From: Malachius bipustulatus
Taxonomy: Eukaryota > Arthropoda > Insecta > Coleoptera > Melyridae
Direction of reading: 5' to 3'
Assembly (NCBI GenBank): GCA_910589415.1
Contig: OU342632.1
Coordinates: 47,047,341 to 47,111,340, forward strand
DNA: 64,000 nucleotides
Position 1 is the stretch's first letter. Every line of letters starts with the position of its first letter. The notes under the pieces were generated by a model that made no database searches, was not told the DNA's origin, and was given only the letters and a program-made list of their open reading frames with translations. Positions 1 to 10,500 of the stretch are shown piece after piece. Both the position numbers and the translations under genes were made by a program.

Positions 1-1576
1 TATAACTTATTCAGAAAAGAAAAATACAAGTAGGTAGCATGACATGTTGAAAGTGCCGATTGCCACGTGTAAGAGCAAGAGGTCAGAGCCCGCATGACTC
101 CGCCTCTCTCATACACTGACTAGGAGATTTTGTCTTCCTAGCTCACTGTTAAAATATAGCTCCTGTTCACTCACCTTTTTATCTTACAGGGTGATTTTCA
201 TCTATCTCATACAAATTATTCAATTTCAGTTTAAAGCATCTGATAAACAACTACTGCAATCATATATTATTATCAAAACGATCCATTAAATGAATGGTTA
301 GGAAACTTAATGATGCAAAAAAAGAAACTATTCAACTTTCATAATTTTTATAAATTTTGTAATTTCCCTACAGTTTGCAGAAATTTCCACTCCAACAACT
401 AGCCATTTATAAAAATCATCCAATATCTGTTTCAGAATTTAAGTCGGGTCAGGTCAGTGTCATAATTTTCTTGTTAAATTTAAAGTTAGCCCATAAAATA
501 CCTTGTCCGCTACCGAATGTTAAATTAATTCACATTAACACCAAGTACTTGGTAAGTAATAGTTATTTTATTATTCACACATTTAGCATTTTCAATAAGT
601 AAAATACTGCACTTTTCCTACAACTGCTAATTGGGAATCTTTTTTTTCTCAATTCCACTCTGTCTATTGAAACTAGTATATTTTCCGTGATTACTTGGAT
701 GATTACCTGATGCTTTAATAACTATTTCTGCATATTTTGAAGCTGGTTACAAACTGCTGAACTGAGCTCTTTTTTGTAGTTACATAATTATTAAAAACAT
801 TATACATTACCATAAAATATGACATTTACACTAGATAATAATTATTATATAAAATTTTACAATATAATTTACAATACAAATAATAATAATTATTAATCAC
901 TGGAGTGAGAAGAAACCAAACGTTTTGAACCAAATTCTGAAATGCTCATTTCCATTCATTGGTACATTTAAATTTTTCAAAAAAGAAAAAAAAAGAATTA
1001 ATTTACCGCAGGTAAAGTGAACACATCAAGCATATATCCCTGTGAATGTAATAAAAAATATTAGCATATGTATTTATGTATGTATAGAACTTATATATAA
1101 TAAATTTATAAACTGAGATATCTCATAACCTATTCTCACGAGGAATGATTTATATCCTTACATTTGGAAGGATGGCAACACTGTCTCCAACGTTGCTGGC
1201 CTTAGTGTTGCTTTAAGCTCGCCAAAAGACAGAAACAGACAGGCGGAGGTTTCTTGCTGACAATTTAAACATTCACTCACTATTATATAAAAAATAGTAT
1301 TGTAACTATTTCATATAAATTTATAATACAATCGCTAAATAATATCACTATTCTAAATCAAGTAGGTAATACATTTACAAAGCCATTTTTAAGTATATCT
1401 ATAATAATAATGACATAAACAGAATCACTAAAATTTACATAGGGAAAAGAACTTTGCGGCACCGGATGAAGCTGTAGGGATTGCAAAAGAATTAAGTGAA
1501 TGTTTATCGAAGAAATAGTATTGTATTATCGCATGTACTTAATAAGATTTTTAGAATAAATTAAACAGGTACATAC
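1..1576. other. AT-rich non-coding stretch (PRPF39 intron)
   Basis: Apart from the doubtful exons at 372-549, I see no gene. It is simple AT-rich sequence, with a CAGGGTG-type repeat end preceded by TA near 187 that suggests a decayed TA-flanked transposon. It presumably lies in PRPF39 intron 5. Confidence 0.4.
375..551 (+). other. Possible pair of small plus-strand exons, unidentified
   Basis: Two short open segments are bounded by splice-like signals: about 372-450 (preceded by a pyrimidine-rich tract ending in TACAG, followed by GTCAGT) and about 487-549 (preceded by TTAAAG, followed by GTAAGT). They read in one frame across a 36-bp gap, but that gap is too short for a normal intron and the frame is also open straight through it. 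I recognise no domain. It could be a fragment of a gene antisense to PRPF39, or chance. Confidence 0.15.
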
Positions 1577-4500
1577 CTCCTCGCACTTCTTTTTGTTGCC
1601 TTTACGTTTTTCATAGTCGGCGTACTTCCTCCAATATCCGTAGCAGTAAGGATAATGAGACAGAAACGCGTCGTACGCTTCACGAGCTGCTTCCATATCA
1701 TTCTAGAACAGTAAGGCTCTCTAAGAACTAAATGTTAATCTTTAATGGTCTGGTAAGTAAAATTTAATTTTTTTTTACTCCCATGAGACAGAAGAAAATA
1801 ATGGTTTTGTGTTTATTCTACATTTTGTGTCACTGTCAACTATTATCACTGTCAAAGTCTGTCAAATTTACACTGTAATGAAACAGGTTAATATGGAGCA
1901 TCTATTTTCAAAAGCGAATCTAGGATTTTAGCTGTGTAATTAAAGTTTTTACTAATTATCGCTCATCAATTTTTTTCCTTTTGTCTTTTGTTTTCCTCTG
2001 CATAATTTTTGTAAATAAATTGAATATGTTTAAAAAAAAGAAAGATTTGTTTTGTTTACAGAAGGTACTGGGGTAATAATAGGGGTGATCAGCATTAAGA
2101 GAGAGGATTGAGAATCTGTATATTGTCATATTGAAAGGGAATTAGCGAAGCGACAACAATTTGCAATTTGCAACAACAATTTGCAGAAAAATGCAGCCAA
2201 TTTTTTGTCTAAAATTGGCAAATGAATCATGTAAGTACCCTTGTGTAGATATGTACTTCTTCTATTCATAAAAATATATTCGGCTATGAATATAAATAAA
2301 AATACTGAGAAAAAATGGCTGAATATTATACTCTCTGAATTTTCATTGCATCCCTAGAGATTTCAATCATGTTTTTGATTTTTGATAAATACAAATGTGT
2401 TAGAGGTGGTTTGGTAACTGAGACAAAAATATAAGTCATTGGTGGTGATGCAGAAACTGAAATAATCAAATGGTAAGTTTAACTTTTTGGAATGTTATGT
2501 TGAAAATAGAAATAAAAAAAAGTGTTATATAAATAAAACCAATTCTATGAGAAGTTGAAGTGTGTAAAAAATCTTAAAAATAAAAAAATCTTTATACCTC
2601 TTGGTCCACATACTGCAGTAAATAAGTCCAACCGGTAAAATCGGTCGGATCATCATTAACAGCCTTCCAATACTTATCCAGTTCGGGTAGCTTTTTAGGT
2701 TTAGGTTTCTCGTCCTTGTCCTTCTCACCGCTCGTATCCAAGGCGGGTTTCTTGGCCGGCGTCTCGCTTTCAGAGGTCGGAGAACCGGGATCATAGTCGT
2801 CTTCCAGTTTCCTCTTGCCGGTTTCTTTTGCTGGCAGTTCATCTTCGGACACCACCTCGGTATCGGCGGGAAGTTCCGCTCGTTTCGGACCAGGCAATTC
2901 GTCATCGGACACTTCTTCTGTCTCCGGTACTTTGGCCACTTGTACGCCGGGGAGTTCGTCTTCTGATATGTTCTCGGTGTCTGGATCACCGTTCTGAAAC
3001 ATTTACCGGAACTTTGAGCTAGGAAATTCAATAATAAAATGCATTATAATCCACATACCTCTTTGTTAGGATCTTCTTTAGAATCTTCTTCATTTTCTTC
3101 TTTTTTCGGGCTCGCTACCGGTTCAGGGTTCGTATCAGGATTTAAGGAAGACTCGCTCTCATTTGTTACTTCGTTTTTAATTAAACCTACTTCTTGTTCT
3201 TCTTCTTTCACTTCTTTCATTTCTACGTCTTCTTTCTGGTTGATCCCTTCACTGACATTTTCCGAATTATCTTGCCTCGCTTTAGCATCTGTCGCGTCAG
3301 TTTCCATCGGTTGTTCAATATCTTCATTTTTCGATGATAATTCTTCTGTGTCTATACGTTTTGCAGGCACTTCTTCACCGTCTAATTCAATATCATTGGT
3401 GTCGGCCAAGAGTTCTTCTTCATTGTCATCAACTGCCATTTTTCCATCAGATTCACTTAAATTTCGCAATTCATCAATATTAAATTCAATAGCCTCCTCA
3501 AGCACTGATACACCTTTCGAGTCGGCTTCAGCCTGCAAGTAAGAATTAGAAATTTTGTTTTCATAATTATTTTTAAAATTTACAATTAATACTATGGTAT
3601 TTATTTATATGAATAATTTAAAAAAAACTGCAATAAACCTGTAATGACCTTCATATACAGAGTCTACTCCAAAGTGTTCTCAGGACAAAAGACTGTAAAG
3701 GAAAAAGGAAAAATTAACATTATACATGACATGGCCAGCGCTTAGGATTTGGTCGTCATTTTAAAAAGTTTGAAAAGTGGGTAGTGGGAGTTCTAATAAT
3801 GACTTTGAAAGCTGTGGGTTTTTTAATGGATAATCATCAAAATAGAATGTTTATGGTGTTGGTGTTGTCATTAACTGAAAATATCTCTTATATTAATCAG
3901 TGATAAAAAACAACAACTATTCAACATATTCAATAAAATGTGATAAAATTAATTGACCAGTTACTAACTAACAAAACCCTAATCTCAACAAAAAATTACA
4001 CAACTTTCTAATTGATATTTATTTTATTGTTATTGTGTAGTGTGTACTATGAAATATTTTGTAACTTGAGGTATTAAGTAAGCTCTTTAAGTTTTTATTC
4101 AACATAAAGCCCGGTTTACACGTATCCAGTGCTTTAGTAGAGTACAGTGATTTAGTAGAGTGAGCTTTCTGTTCACACAGGTCAAGTAATTTAGAAGAGT
4201 TGGTAACTAAAAGACGAGTAAAAACAGGTGTCCACATGTGCACTTGTATTTTATTTAGTATGAGTCGAGTGGTCGAGTAGTAGATGCCGTTAAAAAATAA
4301 TAATAATAAAATATAATAAAATAATAAAATAAATTGCGTTCTATAATAAAACACCTTATAAAATTATGAACAAAAAACGAGAAATTTTTGATCGAGATCT
4401 TCGGTTAGTTATACAAATGCTTCTTGATGAAACCAGAAACTTGTGTGCTGCGGAGCTGAACAAAATTAAGCGTAGGTACCTATATGGATATGAAAATGGA

Positions 4501-7500
4501 TGGCCAGAAGAAATGCGCTTGGAGGCTCCATGTTTTGCGCAACAGTTTTGCAAATAAAACACATTTTTATAAAACACTCTCAAATTTTTTGGTTTGTTTT
4601 GCTGAATACTCTACTAATCTGATAATCACCTGCGGCGAGACGCGTCTACACGCGTTTAGTTCAGCTGAAAAAAGGGAGGAGGAAGGCTACTCGACTTGTA
4701 CTCGACTGGAAAAATAGAATAGGATTCTATTTACTAAACTCGACTGTTAACTCGACCAAGCCAGCTGACTTGACTAAAACACAAGTGTTCACACAGGTCG
4801 AGCACTAAATTACTCGACCGCTCGACTAAATTACTGGATACGTGTAAACCGGGCATTAGGGAAAGTTCAAATCTGTTTTGTAATTTGTTTTTTCTGGGCT
4901 TACAGTGTAATTACCAAAAGATACATTGATTGAATTTATTTATTTATTTATGGGGTACACTACTCAGACAGAAAACAATCATTCCAATTACAGTGCAGGA
5001 GTTACAAAAAGTACTGAAAAGTTCACAACAAAAAATGATTCATTCAAAAAAAACATTTAAAACTAAAAAGATACTTTGCATGCACATCACTGACTTATGT
5101 ATGTACAGGGTGGGCCAATAAGCGAGGTAAGCGGCTGTATCTCAGAAACTAATGATCGTAGAGAGTTACGGTAAAAAATTTTATAGGTTAAGTGGGCAAG
5201 GGAAAATGCTGGAAATTATTTTCAAGTTTCCAAGATGGCTGCCAGAGGGCGTTTGCACCATCTTGAATTACATAAAGTTACGTTTCTTGTGATTTTCCCC
5301 AATGAATGTAGCAAATAAATAATTGCCATTTAATGCTAACTTAACACGTTGACTGCCAACCACGAGATAAATCGTAGTTGGTGTTTTGTAACTGGAAGCC
5401 CACTACGAGTTATCTCGTATTTGACCGACTGAACGAATATGCCATGTACGATTTTACTCGTAGTAAATATGTGCGGTTAGCTCGCATTGGGCATCTCCGA
5501 TAAGTGCGTTTAAACGTCTATGGCTTCAGGAAATAAAATTTTTTAAAAACAAACGATTTATTCTGAAAATAAACACAAACATTTAAATACTAAACAAAAG
5601 GCTGAAAGTAAGAGAATAAGCCCTCTGAGAGATAACTTTATGTATGGTATTTCTTAAAACAAACTTCGACACACAAAGCAGGATTTTCTTCGCAGACTGG
5701 ACAAAAATACCTTGTTTCTCGGCGGCGTTTTTCGCTTGTACAAACCCGGCAAGGTTTAGTTGGTCTGTTCTTTTTTTCTGACGGTGGTAGGGTCTCTAGA
5801 TAGTGAAAGTCGTCAGGATTTGCAGATTTGTTGTTTACCGTCAGCAAGAAACAGCCTGTTTACAGAAGCTGGCGCGGTCAAGTGGTCGTAAAGTACGTAG
5901 AAGGGGATATACGAGATAACTCGTAGTTGGCATATAGAAACATTTACTGCCTTCAGGAAGCCAACTACGAGAAAATTCGGGTGGTATTTTTTGCAAAAAA
6001 AAAACAGACAAAAATATATCATAGATATATTAAATTTATAAGTGTATGATTTTCAACTGAATAAAGTGGTTTGTAGAGCGTGGCCTCCTGTGACAACACC
6101 ATAATTATTCCCCCTGGCAGTCAACGTGTTAAAGCCGAACATTTTTTGTGAAAACTATTTTCCTCTATCTTTCGAAATAAAGTGGTGGGGGGTATTTGAA
6201 TGTTGTTTTAAACAAATGCCTGTAACTTCGAAACGGCTTCAATGATTTGGATAAATTTGGTATAATTGGAAAGAGCATTTCTTGGGCTTTTAGGTTTCTT
6301 GTGAAAATGACAGTTGTGACCTACACGGCCGCCGATAGAGGGCGTTATTCGACATTATAACCAAAATATTGGATTTTCTCAAAAAATTTAAATGCAATGA
6401 TATGACTTTTTTTAGACTAGAAAATAGACAAATGATTAACCAATAAGCTTGCTCAAACCGCATCTTAATCTTTTTCCTAACTCAAATTATTTAAAAAATA
6501 CCAAACCAACAAAATTCATATATCCCCATTTAAAAATGCGTCGGTCGCTTTCGAGCAGTAATTTCTATGGGCATGCCATGCCAGCAATTTCTGTTTAATT
6601 TTCTTTATAATTGAGCTGGTTTACCAAACCAGATATGCACATGACAAGGAAAAAGTCTTTCATATATTTTTATGAATTGGTCTGTTCTACAAGGTGCAGA
6701 AAAAATTCAAAATTACGAAATTGATTATGTCCAAAATGGCACCTTATTCAAGGTATAGCCCTTAAAAGATGGTCAACCAAATACACATTTTCCAGAATAA
6801 GTCAAAAGTGAATTAAATTAGAAACTTCAAAATTTCACTGCCTGTTATTATTCTGAAGACCAATAATACGCTTATCACTTTTTACGCTAGAACTTTCTTA
6901 TCCACACACCACTGATTTATTATCTATTTTTTTTTTATCAAAAAAGGATTCCTTAACTTTTTCCCTCTTATAAAAGTTTCATATTATCTCGGACAGTTAG
7001 TTTACCTCTAATAAATTTTTTATCATGGATTTACACTACTGAAAACGTATTTGTGTAAATATATTTTTTTAATTTAAATAATACTTTAATTTCAAGAACA
7101 ATGTTCCACCACTGATTCCTGGGTTCAAAATATGCCAATTTAACCTAAATTATGTATCAACAAACCGTAGGTAGGTAGGTCTTAATGAGTATAAAGCAAA
7201 TCAATAGCCTGTCGTATTGGAGTCGGGTTTTAACCCATCGTCCTGACAGTTGTCAAGTCTGGAGCGCCCGAAAACCCAAATAAAGTGTGTTGCTGCCTGA
7301 GTCGATAAACTCTTTATTTGGGTTTTCGGGCGCTCCAGACTTGACAACTGTCAGGACGATGGGTTAAAACCCGACTCCAATACGACAGGCTATTGATTTG
7401 CTTTATACTCATTAAGACCTACCTACCTAAGGTTTGTTGTGACTTTTGAGTATACTTCGGCTTTTTAATATGCATTTCTGATGTCAGTCTCGTAGCCCCT

Positions 7501-10500
7501 GGAGTGTCTGCAACCCATAATACACACTGGAGTTTTGTCTGGCTGGGAGCCTGTTGTTTCTCTTGATAGATGTCGCTCTGTCTCGAGGCCACTGGTAACC
7601 GGTTGAATGAGATTCCATATAGGGTTTTCGATTCATGCAGCGATTCATATCCTTCCGGACTCTCCAATATAGTACGCTGACGAGGTCTAATAAGACCGAA
7701 ACGGCCGTCCGTGCTTTTGGTAGTCTGGTTGGATGTGTGTTGCTGCCTGAGTCGATAAACTCTTTATTTGGGTTTTCGGGCGCTCCAGACTTGACAACTG
7801 TCAGGACGATGGGTTAAAACCCGATTCCAATACGACAGGCTATTGATTTGCTTTATACTCATTAAGACCTACCTACTCTCTGTACACTGAGAGTTGTCCG
7901 TTGTCATGCCACACTGATTCTGACTAAACAATTTCATTTAATTCGATTTGAATCGTACACTTATTTCTAAGTCGAACCAGATGTGGTATCGCAGTTCGTG
8001 TCAGTGGCGTGTGTTGAGGAATAATGAATATCCTATAAATATATTATTTCGACAAGTTATTGACGAAGTAGTGCCTTGCAACTTTTTGACAACAAATATT
8101 ATATAATGCAAGTAAATAAGAATCATAATAATTATTGTTATCATCATGATAGAAATATCATGTCACCTACCTGCTGGTTGCCGTTTAAAAGAAAGAATAA
8201 CACCTCCGTTTTCTTATTTGCAAGTAAAATATTCCAGCAATTTTACCACAAGACCACGTACTAGGGAGCTCAATCGTTTCCCAGGCAAAGCAAGGAAGTA
8301 GATTTTTAGGCATTCGAGCAATTATAATAAGTTACTCATAGTTTATCACAGGACAATAACACAGGACACAGGTAATCCTGCTAATTTCGTATTAAAAACG
8401 TTTCAAATCACAAGACAAACCTTATTAGTATATTTATACCGCTGACACTGACACTACTGAAAGTAGCGACGACAATCTTATCGTAATATCGTATCAATCT
8501 AAGCGTATCAAGACGCGAGTCGATACTTCCGTCTCACTCTCGCTCATCTTTTTAGAATTGCTGACGATTCAAACGTATTTCTGACAATACGTCCCATTTT
8601 AACTCGATTGACTATGCAATGCAATAGAAGGAGTAAGAAACATAACGAGATGATGTATCCTTAGTTCTCACAACAGACAACTCTCAGTGTACAGACTTTA
8701 CCTACGGTTTGTTGTGACTTTTGAGTATACTTCGGCTTTTTAATATAAATTATGTATGTCAAAGTGGCCCCCTTTTTGAAGATACAGCCCTTTATTGGGG
8801 GAGACTAAATACAAATTTTCTAAAAATAATAATAAAAAATTAATTAAATGAGAAACTTTGGTGTCACCGCCCACTATTATTATTATTGTTAAGACCAATA
8901 GATGTGAATAAAATCTATTCTGTGAAATAAAACATTATCATTTTAATTGAGATTTTCAAATATTTGTTTTCGTGGTTAGTAACATCATTAAAAATGAATT
9001 ACAGGAAAACCATGCAAGATAGGTACGAAACTTTTCTAAAAGTGCAAAAGTTTTGTAATACCTAAGACATTTGATAAAAATATGTATAGAGAATCAACCA
9101 GTGGCGTACAGATAAAAAAGTTATGGGATAAAAAGTAACACGTGACTCTGAAAACGAGAACATTCTGTATGCCAATGTTGGTATGTTGACTGTCAGTTTA
9201 GTGGTCGTAACAGTATAGTAGGCGGTGGAATTTTCTCGTTGACTTATTCTGGAAAATGTGCAATTGACCACCTTTTAAGGGCTGTATCTTGAAAAGGGTG
9301 GTATATAAATAATTTCAGTTAAATTGTTACATTCAAGCCTCAGACATCTGCGATAGAACTTTTTCCGCACCTTTTGGAGACATCCTGTATATTTTTATAA
9401 AATGTGTCCGATTAATTGTAATAATGAGAAATGGTCAATTTATTATTGGACACCTGTACTGTAAGTAAATACATAACTGCGTATCACAATGTATTTAAAG
9501 TCAGAACAATCTGATTACAATAAAGGGTAACATAATGTTTGTATTTGGCTACATACCTACACTACTATAAGATTACCTACCAACCAACCAACCAACCAAC
9601 CAAGAGAGTAACAGAGAAAGAAAACAATCAGAATTATCTTACTTACCTCTCCATCAACATTGTTTGCCTCGAAAGAAACATTTTCAGTTTCGTTAACATG
9701 TTCAGTTTCATCTGTTTTGAAATCGGAAGTATCGCAGTCATCTCCGTTTTTATTTTTCTCGTCTGAATCGGACACTGTACCAGAGTCCTGGTGCTCTTCT
9801 TCATCAGAAACTTCAACTTCCATTAGGACAACCTTCTTCTTACTTTTTCTGCCAGAAGTTTTAGTATTTTTTGCCGGAGGTGGTCTGACAATTCTGCCAG
9901 ATCTTGTTTTCCGCACAGGCGGCTCTAAAATCAATTACAAATTTTTAAATGTACCGGGTGTCCCAACACTAGTCTCCACCCCCTAAATCGAGCTTAATAT
10001 TAAAGGTAAAAAATTGAAACTTTGAGGATTTGTGTACTTGATATAGGACCACGGAATGGCATAATTAGTTTCATTAAAAAACATTTTTAATATATTTTTA
10101 ATAATCACCTTTTTCATGAGCCCATACTACGACACTATCCAGTGCAGGTTCAGTGTGCCGGCTAGCCCAGCAAGAGCCGTCCTTCTATTTATTTGGGCCT
10201 TATTTACTTTGTCATAAAACTTATTGCACCTACCGTTTGCAGATTATATTGATTATATTATTGTTCAGATTATATTGTCTACCTGTTATTGCTATATAAT
10301 TATATTTTATTTAATTAAAGCCTTATAATTAGTTTTTTCACATTTCTTTCAAGCGATATTGATTTTATTAATCGATTTCTACGTAGGTATTGAAAAAAAA
10401 ATCAATTTTTTTTTCGACAATTTACCACCATCTTACAGTTTTTTATCGCTGGCGCTCGAACTAGTTTTTTTTAATGAAACTGATTATGCCATTCCGTGGT

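Larger units (their letters stand above)
5106..6558. mobile_element. One arm of a long-TIR mariner-like element (copy A), split by a piggyBac derivative
   Basis: The sequence from TA|CAGGGTGGGCCAATAAG at 5106 onward is nearly identical to the left arm of the element at 29624. It is interrupted from 5345 to 6132 by a TTAA-flanked insertion and stops matching around 6558 (after GTCGCTTTCGA). No second arm or transposase follows, so this is a truncated copy. It lies in PRPF39 intron 2. Confidence 0.85.
7158..8745 (+). mobile_element. Retrozyme / Penelope-type pLTR element with hammerhead ribozyme
   Basis: It is flanked by an exact 12-bp direct repeat TAAATTATGTAT (7146-7157 and 8746-8757), typical of target-primed insertion. 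Internal order: an inverted partial copy (7158-7284), a full 450-bp unit (7285-7734), then a second head-to-tail unit from 7735. The second unit ends at GGCTTTTTAATA and is interrupted at 7877-8698 by another transposon. The unit carries a type I hammerhead motif at 7672-7714. A tandem unit plus an inverted 5' piece is the arrangement of Penelope-like pseudo-LTRs. There is no reverse transcriptase or GIY-YIG ORF, so it is non-autonomous, like animal retrozymes. It lies antisense in PRPF39 intron 2. Confidence 0.75.

Noticed and set aside
1005..1060. Possible next PRPF39 exon (CACAG followed by an open minus-strand segment)
   Set aside because: The translation does not resemble the expected HAT-repeat continuation and stops at once.
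2815..3542. Ser-rich plus-strand ORFs (2815-2997, 3039-3542)
   Set aside because: They are antisense shadows of the acidic PRPF39 exons, whose Glu/Asp codons read as Ser/Phe on the other strand.
4366..4557. 63-codon ORF in the 4109 MITE as a possible transposase N-terminus
   Set aside because: Polar and protein-like, but too short and without any motif I can name.
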